A stretch of 64,000 bases of DNA from JALORV01 sp963754065. GTDB lineage: Bacteria > Pseudomonadota > Gammaproteobacteria > Burkholderiales > Burkholderiaceae_F. Below are positions 54,185 through 63,655 of the stretch, in pieces. The DNA is taken from contig CAVWFH010000020.1 of the NCBI GenBank assembly GCA_963754065.1, positions 1-64,000 on the forward strand. The letters run 5' to 3'. The notes under the pieces were generated by a model. It searched no databases. It saw nothing but the letters and a program-made list of their open reading frames with translations, and had not been told where the DNA came from. Position 1 is the stretch's first letter. Each line of letters begins with the position of its first letter. Made by a program: the position numbers and the translations under genes.

Positions 54185-55626
54185 TGGCGGCGGGCATGCG
54201 CTACGTCTCGACGCGCGGCCGCGCCCCGGAGCGTGGATTCACCGACATCGTGCTGTCGGGTCTCGCGGACGACGGCGGTCTGTATGTCCCATCGTATTAC
54301 CCACAAGTGACCCGCGCCGAGCTGGATGTCTGGCGCACGCTGACCTACGCGGAGCTTGCGGCCGAGGTCATCGGCCGGTATGCGACCGATATCGTGCCGG
54401 CGCGCCTGGCGCAGATGTGCCAGGCCACGTATTCGGCAGCGGTCTACGGCAACGCCCGGCCTGGGAGTGATGCGGGCGACATCACGCCGCTGCGCTGGCT
54501 GGAGCCCGGGCTTGCCCTGCTCGAACTGTCCAACGGGCCGACATTGGCTTTCAAGGACATGGCGATGCAACTGCTCGGTGCGCTGTTCGAGCATCTGCTC
54601 GCGGAGCGAGGCGGACGGCTGAACATTCTCGGTGCGACGTCGGGCGACACGGGTTCGGCGGCCGAGTACGCATTGCGCGGGCGATCGGGCATCAATGTGT
54701 TCATGTTGTCGCCGCAGGGGCGCATGAGCGAATTTCAGCGCGCGCAGATGTACTCGCTGCAGGACGCGAACATCCACAACCTGTCTGTCGCGGGCACGTT
54801 CGACGACTGCCAGGACCTGGTGAAAGCCGTTGCGGGCGACCTCGAGTTCAAGGCGCGCTGGCACATCGGCAGTGTCAACTCGATCAACTGGGGTCGCATC
54901 GTCGCCCAGGTCGTTTACTACTTTCGCGGCTACCTCGCGGCGACGAGCCGCTCGGACGAGCGCGTCTCGTTCGCGGTGCCGTCAGGCAATTTCGGCAACA
55001 TCCTTTCCGGCTGGATCGCCCGCCAAATGGGACTGCCGATCGACAAGCTCGTGCTCGCCACCAACGAGAACGACGTACTCGACGAGTTCTTCCGCACCGG
55101 GCGCTACCGCGTGCGGGGCGGGGGCGAGACCCACACGACGAGCAGCCCGTCGATGGATATCAGCAAGGCATCCAACTTCGAGCGCTTCATGTTCGACATC
55201 GTCGGGCGCGACCCGGAGGTCGTTCGTGAACTGTGGTGGGAGATCGATACGCGCGGCGAATTCCATCTGGCGGGAACTCCATTTTTCGACGTCATCCGCT
55301 CGTGCGGCATGGTGTCGGGACGCAGCAACCATATCGATCGCCTGCGCACGATCCGGCTCATCGAGCAGCGCAACGGTGTGGTGATCGATCCGCATACCGC
55401 GGACGGTGTCAAGGTTGCACTGGAACATATCGACGCTTCCGTGCCGATGATCTGCCTCGAAACAGCGCTGCCGGCAAAGTTTGCGGAGACCATCGTCGAA
55501 GCGCTCGGACGCGCCCCGGACCGACCGGCCGCCTTCGCCGGCATCGAGGCGCTACCGCAGCGGGTCGAAGTCATCGGTGCAGATCCGCAACTCATCAAGG
55601 CACGTATCGCGGCCGCGGGTGTCTGA
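54184..55626 (+). CDS. thrC: Threonine synthase
   Basis: Converts O-phosphohomoserine to threonine with PLP. The 480-residue chain is the long fold type with GRAPERGFTDIVLSGLADDG at the N-terminus, PLP lysine in LAFKDMAMQ and SSPSMDISKASNFERF, which binds phosphate. GTG 54184 overlaps the hom stop by one base, so hom-thrC form a coupled unit. Confidence 0.95.
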   Translation: MAAGMRYVSTRGRAPERGFTDIVLSGLADDGGLYVPSYYPQVTRAELDVWRTLTYAELAAEVIGRYATDIVPARLAQMCQATYSAAVYGNARPGSDAGDITPLRWLEPGLALLELSNGPTLAFKDMAMQLLGALFEHLLAERGGRLNILGATSGDTGSAAEYALRGRSGINVFMLSPQGRMSEFQRAQMYSLQDANIHNLSVAGTFDDCQDLVKAVAGDLEFKARWHIGSVNSINWGRIVAQVVYYFRGYLAATSRSDERVSFAVPSGNFGNILSGWIARQMGLPIDKLVLATNENDVLDEFFRTGRYRVRGGGETHTTSSPSMDISKASNFERFMFDIVGRDPEVVRELWWEIDTRGEFHLAGTPFFDVIRSCGMVSGRSNHIDRLRTIRLIEQRNGVVIDPHTADGVKVALEHIDASVPMICLETALPAKFAETIVEALGRAPDRPAAFAGIEALPQRVEVIGADPQLIKARIAAAGV

Positions 55627-55632
55627 GCGGTC

Positions 55633-56127
55633 ATGAAAGCAATCGGTGTCATCGGCTACTCGAACAGCGGCAAGACCACACTCATCCAGAAGCTGATTCC
55701 GATCTTCCGCGCACGCGGCCTGGCGGTGTCGGCGATCAAGAACGCGCATCACGGCTTCGACATGGACCGCCCGGGCAAGGACTCGTTCCGGTACCGCGAA
55801 GCCGGTGCCGGCCAGGTGCTGATTGCCACGGCTCTACGCTGGGCCTTGCTGACCGAGACGCCGCAGCAACCGGCGAGGCTCGATGAACTGCTGGCGCTGC
55901 TGGCCCCGTGCGACCTGGTGATCATCGAAGGCTTCAAGAGCGAGGGCCAGATCCCACGCATCGAAGTGCGCCGCGCTGGCCAGGCGGACCCTGCCATCTT
56001 TCCGCACGACGCGAACGTCGTGGCCGTTGCCGCCGACGGCCCGATCGACACCGGGCTTCCAGTGCTTGACCTGAACGCTCCCGCTAAGATTGCCGAGTTC
56101 ATCTTGACGCACCTGGAACTCGCCTGA
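55633..56127 (+). CDS. mobB: Molybdopterin-guanine dinucleotide biosynthesis adaptor MobB
   Basis: A 164-residue P-loop protein (GYSNSGKTTL at 8-17) that supports formation of the Mo-MGD cofactor, probably by binding MobA and GTP. The DLVIIEGFKSEG segment is typical. Its stop overlaps the moeA start by one base. Confidence 0.93.
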   Translation: MKAIGVIGYSNSGKTTLIQKLIPIFRARGLAVSAIKNAHHGFDMDRPGKDSFRYREAGAGQVLIATALRWALLTETPQQPARLDELLALLAPCDLVIIEGFKSEGQIPRIEVRRAGQADPAIFPHDANVVAVAADGPIDTGLPVLDLNAPAKIAEFILTHLELA

Positions 56128-57317
56128 TGCTTACGGTGGAAGACGCACTCGCGCGCATGTTGCAGCGTGCAGATCCCGTCGAAGTCGAAACCGTACCGAC
56201 GCTGGAGGCGCACGGCCGCGTCCTCGCAGCCGACGTCATCTCGGCGCTCGCAGTGCCTCCGCTCGACAACTCCCAGATGGATGGCTACGCAGTGCGCACG
56301 CTCGACGTGCCTGCGGCAGGGACGACGCTGCGCGTGAGCCAGCGTATTGCCGCCGGTCACGTCGGCGTGCCTCTGGAGCCAGGCACCGCAGCTCGCATCT
56401 TTACCGGCGCGCCGGTTCCGGCAGGTGCCGATGCCATCGTCATGCAGGAGTCCTGCACCGTCGAGGGCGATCGCGTCACCCTCAATGACGTGCCGCAACG
56501 TGGCGCGTGGGTACGTCGCGCTGGTATCGACATCGCTGCGGGCGATACGGTGGTCGCCGCGGGAGCGCGGCTGCGGCCCCAGGATGTCGGTCTCATCGCC
56601 GCTGTCGGCGCTGAGCGGATCACAGTGCACCGGCGACTGCGTGTTGCGGTGTTCTTTACCGGCGACGAACTGGCGATGCCAGGTGAGCCGCTGGCGGCCG
56701 GACGCATCTATAACTCCAATCGATTCGTCCTGCGGGCGCTGCTCGACCGCCTCGGATGCGAAGTGATCGACCTTGGCATCATTCCGGACGATCGCGCACG
56801 AACCCGGGCTGCCTTTGTGGAGGCCGCTGCACGCGCCGACCTGATCATTACGTCGGGCGGGGTGTCGGTCGGCGAAGAAGATCATGTGAAGCCGGCGGTC
56901 GAAGCGGAGGGTGCGCTCGAGCTGTGGCAGATCGCGATGAAGCCGGGCAAGCCGGTGGCCTTCGGCCGGGTCCGCGACGTTCCCTTCATCGGACTGCCGG
57001 GCAATCCGGTCTCGAGCTTCGTGACGTTCCTGCTGTTCGGTCGTCCATTCGTCCTTCATCGTCAAGGCGCGCGGTCGAGTGCAGTCCGGGCCTTCAGGCT
57101 GCGCGCGGATTTCGACTGGCCGAAGCCGGACAAGCGGCGCGAGTTCCTGCGCGTGCGTCGCAATGCCGACGACGGAGTGGAACTGTTTTCCACCCAGAAT
57201 TCGGCGGTGCTGAACTCGACTGCCTGGGCCGATGGACTCGTCGACCATCCGGCGGGCGCGACGATAGCCCGAGGTGACAGCGTGCGTTACCTGTCGTTTT
57301 CCGATCTCCTCGCCTGA
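56127..57317 (+). CDS. moeA: Molybdopterin molybdotransferase MoeA
   Basis: Inserts molybdate into molybdopterin-AMP. The 396-residue protein has NSQMDGYAVRTLDV, GAPVPAGADAIVMQE and the molybdenum-handling TSGGVSVGEEDHVKPAVE, then the C-terminal domain. Part of the mobB-moeA-moaD-moaE cluster. Confidence 0.95.
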   Translation: MLTVEDALARMLQRADPVEVETVPTLEAHGRVLAADVISALAVPPLDNSQMDGYAVRTLDVPAAGTTLRVSQRIAAGHVGVPLEPGTAARIFTGAPVPAGADAIVMQESCTVEGDRVTLNDVPQRGAWVRRAGIDIAAGDTVVAAGARLRPQDVGLIAAVGAERITVHRRLRVAVFFTGDELAMPGEPLAAGRIYNSNRFVLRALLDRLGCEVIDLGIIPDDRARTRAAFVEAAARADLIITSGGVSVGEEDHVKPAVEAEGALELWQIAMKPGKPVAFGRVRDVPFIGLPGNPVSSFVTFLLFGRPFVLHRQGARSSAVRAFRLRADFDWPKPDKRREFLRVRRNADDGVELFSTQNSAVLNSTAWADGLVDHPAGATIARGDSVRYLSFSDLLA

Positions 57318-57330
57318 AGGTGCCGTCCCG

Positions 57331-57588
57331 ATGAATGTCACGGTCATGTACTTCGCCGCACTGCGCGAACGCATCGGCTGTGCGCGCGAGGAGTGCGAGT
57401 TGCCGTCCGGCGTGAACACCGTGGGCGCGCTGCGCGACTGGCTCGTGGCACGCGGATCGCCCTGGTCGGAGGCCTTTGGTGAGTTGCCGCGCGTTCGCAC
57501 GGCTGTCGACCAGACGATGGCGCGCGATGACACCCGGATCCACGATCGTGCCGAGGTCGCGTTCTTCCCGCCGGTGACGGGCGGATAG
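57331..57588 (+). CDS. moaD: Molybdopterin synthase sulfur-carrier subunit MoaD
   Basis: An 85-residue ubiquitin-like sulfur carrier that donates sulfur to precursor Z as a thiocarboxylate on its C-terminal Gly-Gly (VTGG end). ATG 57331 gives the usual MNVTVMYFAALRERIG N-terminus. Confidence 0.94.
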   Translation: MNVTVMYFAALRERIGCAREECELPSGVNTVGALRDWLVARGSPWSEAFGELPRVRTAVDQTMARDDTRIHDRAEVAFFPPVTGG

Positions 57589-57617
57589 CGGGCTGGCAAG
57601 ACGATGGAGGCTCGAAG

Positions 57618-58079
57618 ATGATCCGCGTGCAGCACGAGGAGTTCGATGTCAACGCGGAGATCGCGCGACTGCGGGCGTCCAATCCGCGCATCGGCGCAAT
57701 CGCCTGCTTCATCGGCGTCGTGCGCGACCTCAGCGAGGGTGCTGCGGTTGCGTCGATGACGCTCGAGCACTATCCGGGCATGACTGAAAAGGCGCTCGGT
57801 GAAATCGTCGCACGAGCGCGCGCACGCTGGAACCTGTACGACATCCTGATCGTCCACCGTGTCGGTGAATTGCGTCCGACCGACCCGATCGTGCTGGTGG
57901 TCGTGACTAGCGCCCATCGCGGCTCCGCCTTTGCCGCGTGCGAGTTCGTCATGGACTATCTGAAGACGGATGCGCCATTCTGGAAGAAAGAGGCGACGCC
58001 CGCGGGCGAGCGCTGGGTCGACGCTCGCGAGAGCGACGACGCCGCGCGCGAGCGTTGGGAGCAGGGTGCGACGGAATGA
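57618..58079 (+). CDS. moaE: Molybdopterin synthase catalytic subunit MoaE
   Basis: With MoaD it converts precursor Z to molybdopterin. The 153-residue protein has the catalytic-lysine segment MTEKALGEIVARARARWN, VHRVGELRPTDPIVLV and the C-terminal KTDAPFWKKE. Its stop codon overlaps the crcB start as ATGA. Confidence 0.95.
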   Translation: MIRVQHEEFDVNAEIARLRASNPRIGAIACFIGVVRDLSEGAAVASMTLEHYPGMTEKALGEIVARARARWNLYDILIVHRVGELRPTDPIVLVVVTSAHRGSAFAACEFVMDYLKTDAPFWKKEATPAGERWVDARESDDAARERWEQGATE

Positions 58080-58474
58080 TCACGCGTGACGGACCGTTGT
58101 TGACCGTGCTCGGGGCCGTCGCGATCGGCGCGGTGCTGGGCGCGTGGCTGCGATGGGCGCTGTCGTACTGGCTGAACCCGCGCGTTGTCCACCTGCCGCT
58201 CGGAACGCTTGCGGCCAACCTCATCGGTGGATACCTGATCGGAGTCGCCGTCGCCGCCTTTGCAGCGCACCCGTCGATTTCGCCGTTCTGGCGGTTGGCG
58301 CTGATTACTGGGTTTCTCGGCGGGCTGACGACGTTTTCGACCTTCTCGGCCGAAAGTGTCGTGCTGTTGCAGGGTGAGCACTGGAGGGCGGCAGCAACCC
58401 ACGTCGTTGCGCATCTTGCAGGCTCCCTTCTGGCGACCGTTGCTGGGATCGCCACCTATCGGGCGATCGGATAG
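58076..58474 (+). CDS. crcB: Fluoride channel CrcB/Fluc
   Basis: A small dual-topology membrane channel that exports fluoride. The 132-residue chain has four helices, the conserved NLIGGYLIG and the GGLTTFSTFSAE segment containing the fluoride-pathway residues. Coupling to moaE (ATGA) is notable, but no fluoride riboswitch is visible and none would fit in the overlap. Confidence 0.93.
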   Translation: MITRDGPLLTVLGAVAIGAVLGAWLRWALSYWLNPRVVHLPLGTLAANLIGGYLIGVAVAAFAAHPSISPFWRLALITGFLGGLTTFSTFSAESVVLLQGEHWRAAATHVVAHLAGSLLATVAGIATYRAIG

Positions 58475-58531
58475 CTTGGCGTTGGTGCAACGCAATAGGA
58501 GTTGACCACCCAACCCAACGCTCGTTATATT

Positions 58532-58545
58532 ACTGACCAGTCAGT
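58532..58545. promoter_or_regulatory. Probable TetR-type operator before the efflux pair
   Basis: ACTGAC-CA-GTCAGT is a 6-2-6 inverted repeat 18 bases before the membrane-fusion-protein start, in A/T-rich surroundings likely to be the promoter. The form resembles operators of TetR-family repressors of RND pumps. The repressor gene is not in the window. Confidence 0.6.
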
Positions 58546-58562
58546 TATTTACTGGATTTTCC

Positions 58563-59684
58563 ATGCGCTCCGCTCTGCTGGCCGTCTCACTGATCAGTGT
58601 CCTCGCGGCGTGCCAACGGCCGGTCCCGCCGTCGGACGATGTGCGACCGGTGCGGACGATGACAGTCTCCCCCAAGTCGTCCGCAGCCATGGCCGAGTTC
58701 TCGGGCGAAGTTCGGCCGCGCGTAGAAACGCGCGCAGGCTTCCAGGTTCCGGGTCGAGTGACGCAGCGCCTGGTTGAAGTCGGCCAGGCCGTCAAGTCAG
58801 GCCAGACCCTGGCCACCCTCGATGCCCAGGACTATCGACTCGCCGCTGAGGCAGCCGACGCCGGACTCAGCGCGGCCAAGGTCGACCGCGACCAGCAACG
58901 CGCCGACTATCGACGTTTCGAAGAACTGCAGGGCAAGGGCTTCATCAGCCAGGCCGACCTGGATCGTCGCAAGGCCTCGCTCGATGCGGCCGAAGCCAGG
59001 TACCTGCAAGCCGAGGCGAGCGCCCGATCCAGCGGCAACCAGGCCGGCTATTCGGTACTGCGCGCGCCCCACGATGCCGTCGTGATCGGAGTGGATGCGG
59101 AAGTCGGGCAGGTCGTTTCCGCCGGCCAGTCGGTGATTCGGCTCGCACGCACGGGAGAAAAGGAAGTGCTGATCGGTATTCCCGAACAGCAGCTCGCGTT
59201 GCTCAAGGCCGCGAGCGACATCCAGGTGCGGCTGTGGGTCGGCGGCCCGCCCATTGAAGGACGCCTGCGCGAACTCGCGCCGGTCGCTGATGCGGCGACC
59301 CGTACATTCCCTGCGCGCATCACGCTTGTGAACCCGCCGGCTTCCGTGGCACTCGGAATGACAGCAACGGTGGCCTTTGCGACGCCGATCGCCCAGCCGA
59401 TCATTACGGTACCGCTGCAGGCACTGCAGGCCGAGGGCGGCGTCACCCATACGTGGCTATTCGACCCAGGCACCCAGACGGTCCGACGCACCCGCGTGCA
59501 GATCGTCAATGTGGCTGGCAACGAAATCGTCATCGGCGACGGCCTCAAGGCAGGCGACGTCGTCGTCACTGCGGGGGTGCACCAGCTGAAGGAAGGGCAG
59601 AAAGTGCGCCTGCTGTCCGAAGCAACTCAGCTCGCTCCAACGGCTCCGACGACCGTCAAGCCGGATGCGTTGAAGAAAGGCTGA
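58563..59684 (+). CDS. RND efflux membrane fusion (adaptor) lipoprotein
   Basis: A 373-residue periplasmic adaptor linking the inner-membrane pump to an outer-membrane channel. It has a signal peptide and lipobox LISVLAAC, a lipoyl/hairpin region (VGQAVKSGQTLATLDAQDYR, coiled coil about 100-160) and beta-barrel and membrane-proximal domains. It is followed four bases later by the permease gene. Substrates are unknown. Confidence 0.92.
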   Translation: MRSALLAVSLISVLAACQRPVPPSDDVRPVRTMTVSPKSSAAMAEFSGEVRPRVETRAGFQVPGRVTQRLVEVGQAVKSGQTLATLDAQDYRLAAEAADAGLSAAKVDRDQQRADYRRFEELQGKGFISQADLDRRKASLDAAEARYLQAEASARSSGNQAGYSVLRAPHDAVVIGVDAEVGQVVSAGQSVIRLARTGEKEVLIGIPEQQLALLKAASDIQVRLWVGGPPIEGRLRELAPVADAATRTFPARITLVNPPASVALGMTATVAFATPIAQPIITVPLQALQAEGGVTHTWLFDPGTQTVRRTRVQIVNVAGNEIVIGDGLKAGDVVVTAGVHQLKEGQKVRLLSEATQLAPTAPTTVKPDALKKG

Positions 59685-59688
59685 ACCG

Positions 59689-62600
59689 GTGTCGCGCAGC
59701 GAGCCATTTAACCTGTCCGCATGGGCCATCGACCACGCGCCCCTGTTGCGGTACCTGATGGTGGTCCTGCTCGTTGGGGGGCTCTTCGCCTTCGTCAGTC
59801 TTGGCCAGGACGAGGATCCGCCGTTCACGTTTCGCGCCATGGTCGTGCGTGCGTACTGGCCCGGCGCAACGGCCACGCAGATGGCCGAGCAAGTGACCGA
59901 CAAGCTCGAGAAGAAACTGCAGGAAACGCCCGGCGTCGACAAGATTCGCTCGTACAGCAAGCCGGGCGAGACGCTGATCTTCGTACAGGTGAACGAGGCG
60001 ACGCGGGGCCGCGACGTGGCCGATGCCTGGTACCAGGTCCGCAAGAAGGTCAGTGACATCCGCGGCACGCTGCCGCCCAACGTCCAGGGGCCTTTTTTCA
60101 ACGACGAGTTCGGCGATGTCTACGGCGTGATGTTCGCGTTCTCGACCGACGGCTTCAACTATCGCGAGTTGAAGGACTACGTCGAGGCGGTCCGGCAACA
60201 ACTGCTGAAGGTGCCGAACGTCGCCAAGGTGGATCTGTTCGGGGTGCAGGACGAGAAGATCTACATCGAGATCTCGCATCGCAAGCTGGCGCAAATTGGG
60301 CTGGACATTCCGCAGCTGGCAGCGCAGATCGGCGCGCAGAACGCAGTCGAGGGCTCCGGGGTGCTGGTGCTGCCGACCGACAACTTGCAGGTGCGCATCA
60401 CCGGTGAGTTCCGTTCGCTCGAGGACCTGCGACAACTGCCGATTCGCGCCAACAGCCTGACGTACCGACTGGCCGACATCGCGACGATCACGCGCGCTTA
60501 CACCGATCCACCGCGCGACAAGATGCGAGCGGGCTTCGCAGGCGGCGCGGGGCGTGAAGTCATCGGTCTCGGTGTGTCGATGACGAAGGGCGGCGACATC
60601 ATCGAGCTCGGCAAGGAACTCGCTGCGGCCGAACGCCGTATCGAGGCGTCGTTGCCAGTCGGCATCGACATGACCAAGGTGGCGGATCAGCCGCGCGCGG
60701 TGGCGACCTCGGTCAACGAGTTCCTGCGCGTGCTGGTGGAAGCGCTCGCGATCGTGCTGGCCGTGTCGTTCCTCAGCCTGGGCCTGCACACGAAGCCGCT
60801 GCGCGTCGATCCGGGCCCCGGACTGGTCGTTCTGGCCACGATTCCGCTGGTGCTGGCTATCACGATGCTGGGCATGTGGCTGCTCGGCATCAATTTGCAC
60901 AAGATTTCGCTCGGTGCACTGATCATCGCACTGGGCCTGCTCGTCGACGACGCCATCATTGCGGTGGAAATGATGGTGCGCAAGCTCGAGGAGGGCGCCA
61001 GCAAGACCGTTGCAGTCACTGCGATGTACGAAACGACCGCGATGCCGATGCTGACGGGCACGCTGATCACGGCGGTCGGGTTCCTGCCGATCGCGCTGGC
61101 GAAGTCGGTGGCCGGCGAGTACACGATGTCGATCTTCCAGGTTACTGCGCTGGCACTGGTGATCTCCTGGTTCGTTGCGGTTCTTTTCGTTCCGCTGCTC
61201 GGCGTGTGGCTGCTGAAGGTCAAGCCGAAGGTCGGCGTGCACAGTGACGATGAACTGTTCGACACGCCGTTTTACCGGCGCTTCCGGCGACTGGTCGACT
61301 GGTGCGTCGAGTGGCGCAAGACCGTGATCGCGATCACGATTGCAGCGCTCGGGCTCGGAATCGGCGGGTTCCGCTTCATCGAGCAGCAGTTCTTCCCTGA
61401 CTCGAGCCGCCTTGAACTGGTGGTCAACCTATGGCTGCCCGAGGGCTCGAGCCTGCAGGCGACCGAGCAGGAAACGCGTGCATTCGAGCGCTGGCTGGAG
61501 CGGCAGCCGGAACTGGACTGGTACGTCAGCTACGTCGGTACCGGTGCACCGCGCTTTTACCTGCCGCAGGACCAGCAGTTCGGCAACACCAATCTGGCGG
61601 AGATCGTCATCACGCCCAAGGATCTCAAGGCGCGCAACGCGCTGCAATCCAGGATCACGGAGCTGTTCCGCGATGATTTTCCGAATCTGCGCGGGCGCGT
61701 GAAGCTGCTGCCCAACGGGCCTCCGGTCCCTTATCCGGTGCAATTCCGGGTGCAGGGGCCCGACGCCCGGACCGTGCGCGCCATCGCCGACGAAGTGAAG
61801 GAGGTGATGCGCGCCAATGCGAATGCGCGGGGTGTGAATGACAACTGGAACGAGAGCGTCAAGCGCCTGAGTCTTGAACTCGACCAGGACCGCGCTCGCG
61901 CGCTCGGCATCTCGACGCAGGCGCTGGCACGCGCCGCGCAGACGATACTTTCCGGCAGCACGATCGGCCAGTTTCGCGAGGGGGACCAGCTGATCGACAT
62001 CGTGCTGCGCCAGCCGCTCGACGAGCGCGCCGTGATCTCGCGTCTTGCCGAGGCCAACATCACGACGGCCTCAGGCCGGGCCGTGCCGCTTTCACAGCTG
62101 GTCAGGATCGAGTTCGGCTGGGAGCCCGGCATCATCTGGCGTCAGGATCGCGACTACGCGATCACCGTGCAAAGCGATGTCCGACCAGGCATCCAGGGGC
62201 CGACCGTGTCGGCCCAGGTCGCGGCCGACCCGCGCATCGCGCAGCTGCGTAGCCGCTTGCCGGCCGGCTACCAGATCGCCGTGGCCGGGGCCGCCGAGGA
62301 GTCATCCAAGGCCGGTGGCGCGATCGCCGCCAACATCCCGCTGATGCTGTTCATCGTTTTCACGCTGCTGATGCTGCAGCTGCATTCGTTCTCGCGTTCG
62401 ATGCTGGTGTTCCTCACCGGGCCGCTTGGCCTGATCGGTGCGGCTATGGCCCTGCTGGTGCTCCGCGCTCCGTTCGGTTTCGTGGCCCAGCTCGGCGTCA
62501 TCGCGCTGTTCGGGATGATCATCCGCAACTCGGTGATCCTGGTCGATCAGATCGAGCGCAATCAGCAGGAGGGAATGCCGGCATGGGACGCGATCATCGA

Positions 62601-62841
62601 GGCGGCTGTGCGCCGACTGCGGCCAATCGCGTTGACCGCAGCGGCGGCGGTGCTTGCGATGATCCCGCTGTCGCGCAGCGTGTTCTGGGGGCCGATGGCG
62701 ATCGCCATCATGGGCGGGCTGATCGTGGCCACGGTGCTGACGCTGCTGTTCCTGCCGGCGCTCTATGCGGCCTGGTTCCGCGTTCGTCGGTCCGGCGCGC
62801 AAATGGCTCCTGCGCCGTTGGCTGCAGCGCAGTCGGCCTGA
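59689..62841 (+). CDS. RND efflux permease
   Basis: The proton-driven inner-membrane transporter of a tripartite efflux pump, 1050 residues with the classical twelve-helix plan and two large periplasmic loops. The paired aspartates for proton relay are in GLLVDDAIIAVEMM; the second repeat has AQLGVIALFGMIIRNSVILVDQIE. It starts at GTG 59689. No outer-membrane TolC-type factor follows, so a channel encoded elsewhere must be used. The MFP and N-terminus look drug-efflux-like rather than metal-efflux-like, but substrate prediction is weak. Confidence 0.93.
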   Translation: MSRSEPFNLSAWAIDHAPLLRYLMVVLLVGGLFAFVSLGQDEDPPFTFRAMVVRAYWPGATATQMAEQVTDKLEKKLQETPGVDKIRSYSKPGETLIFVQVNEATRGRDVADAWYQVRKKVSDIRGTLPPNVQGPFFNDEFGDVYGVMFAFSTDGFNYRELKDYVEAVRQQLLKVPNVAKVDLFGVQDEKIYIEISHRKLAQIGLDIPQLAAQIGAQNAVEGSGVLVLPTDNLQVRITGEFRSLEDLRQLPIRANSLTYRLADIATITRAYTDPPRDKMRAGFAGGAGREVIGLGVSMTKGGDIIELGKELAAAERRIEASLPVGIDMTKVADQPRAVATSVNEFLRVLVEALAIVLAVSFLSLGLHTKPLRVDPGPGLVVLATIPLVLAITMLGMWLLGINLHKISLGALIIALGLLVDDAIIAVEMMVRKLEEGASKTVAVTAMYETTAMPMLTGTLITAVGFLPIALAKSVAGEYTMSIFQVTALALVISWFVAVLFVPLLGVWLLKVKPKVGVHSDDELFDTPFYRRFRRLVDWCVEWRKTVIAITIAALGLGIGGFRFIEQQFFPDSSRLELVVNLWLPEGSSLQATEQETRAFERWLERQPELDWYVSYVGTGAPRFYLPQDQQFGNTNLAEIVITPKDLKARNALQSRITELFRDDFPNLRGRVKLLPNGPPVPYPVQFRVQGPDARTVRAIADEVKEVMRANANARGVNDNWNESVKRLSLELDQDRARALGISTQALARAAQTILSGSTIGQFREGDQLIDIVLRQPLDERAVISRLAEANITTASGRAVPLSQLVRIEFGWEPGIIWRQDRDYAITVQSDVRPGIQGPTVSAQVAADPRIAQLRSRLPAGYQIAVAGAAEESSKAGGAIAANIPLMLFIVFTLLMLQLHSFSRSMLVFLTGPLGLIGAAMALLVLRAPFGFVAQLGVIALFGMIIRNSVILVDQIERNQQEGMPAWDAIIEAAVRRLRPIALTAAAAVLAMIPLSRSVFWGPMAIAIMGGLIVATVLTLLFLPALYAAWFRVRRSGAQMAPAPLAAAQSA

Positions 62842-63125
62842 GCAGGGGGGCAACACGGCTGGGCCCTGCCCGCTCGAGTGGATCCGCTTGGTTCCGCTAA
62901 CCGCTTGCATCGGGTGGGTGGCCGCCAACCTGGCCCAGTTACCTTCGGTCGACCTCGGAACCGCGGTCGTCCAAGTGGCTGAGAGCATGCCCCCAGCGTC
63001 GAAGTCACGCGGCAGAGACGGCCAATTGACTGGATTGCCTGCTGCAGACCTGTTCCGATTTGCCGATTCAGGGCAGTAACACCGGAATCGCAGGTTTCTC
63101 GACAATGGGATCAACGGTAGTCGCG

Positions 63126-63623
63126 ATGACATCGCCGGGCCGGCGCCTCCCGGTCAGTTCGGCCGTCTGCATCGCCTGCGGAATAGCGCTGATGCTGGTC
63201 GGTGGCTTCATACAGACACTGGAGCCGGGACCGGTCGTCATGACCGAGTCGCCTGATGCCGCAGCGTCGAGGGCGGCCGCGATTCGCCTGCAGAAGGCCC
63301 GGGAGCGCGAGGCAGTCGCCCGCGCCGAGCAGGAGCGTCTGGCGGCTAAAGAAGCAGCCGAGCGGGCGCGCAAGGAAATCGTTACGGCCGACAGCGTGAG
63401 CGAGGCGCGCGCGCGCGCCGAGCGCGATGAGGCGACGCGTCGGCAGGCGGCCATCGACGAAGCGCGCCGGAGTGCGACGGAAAGCGAAGAGGCGTGGAAG
63501 CGCTTCTACAAGCCGTCGGAGAACTGCCGGGATCCTTCGGCCGCAACGGTGGAGTGCGTCAACGAGTACGTGAAGGCGAAGCGCGAGTTTTCATCGCGCC
63601 CAACCGCCGATGCGTCGCGGTAG
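63126..63623 (+). CDS. Uncharacterised membrane-anchored coiled-coil protein
   Basis: I do not recognise this 165-residue protein. It has one hydrophobic stretch (about 14-32, AVCIACGIALMLVGGFI), then a long Ala/Arg/Glu-rich helix (about 45-125) likely to form a coiled coil, and a C-terminal segment with two cysteines (ENCRDPSAATVECVNEY). ATG 63126 was chosen; ATG 63060 and 63105 upstream are possible. It precedes a probable glycosyltransferase by 33 bases and might belong to that unit. The 284 bases before it show no other gene. Confidence 0.55.
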   Translation: MTSPGRRLPVSSAVCIACGIALMLVGGFIQTLEPGPVVMTESPDAAASRAAAIRLQKAREREAVARAEQERLAAKEAAERARKEIVTADSVSEARARAERDEATRRQAAIDEARRSATESEEAWKRFYKPSENCRDPSAATVECVNEYVKAKREFSSRPTADASR

Positions 63624-63655
63624 GCCCACTGCGCCGTTGACGCCTGCGTAAGTCC

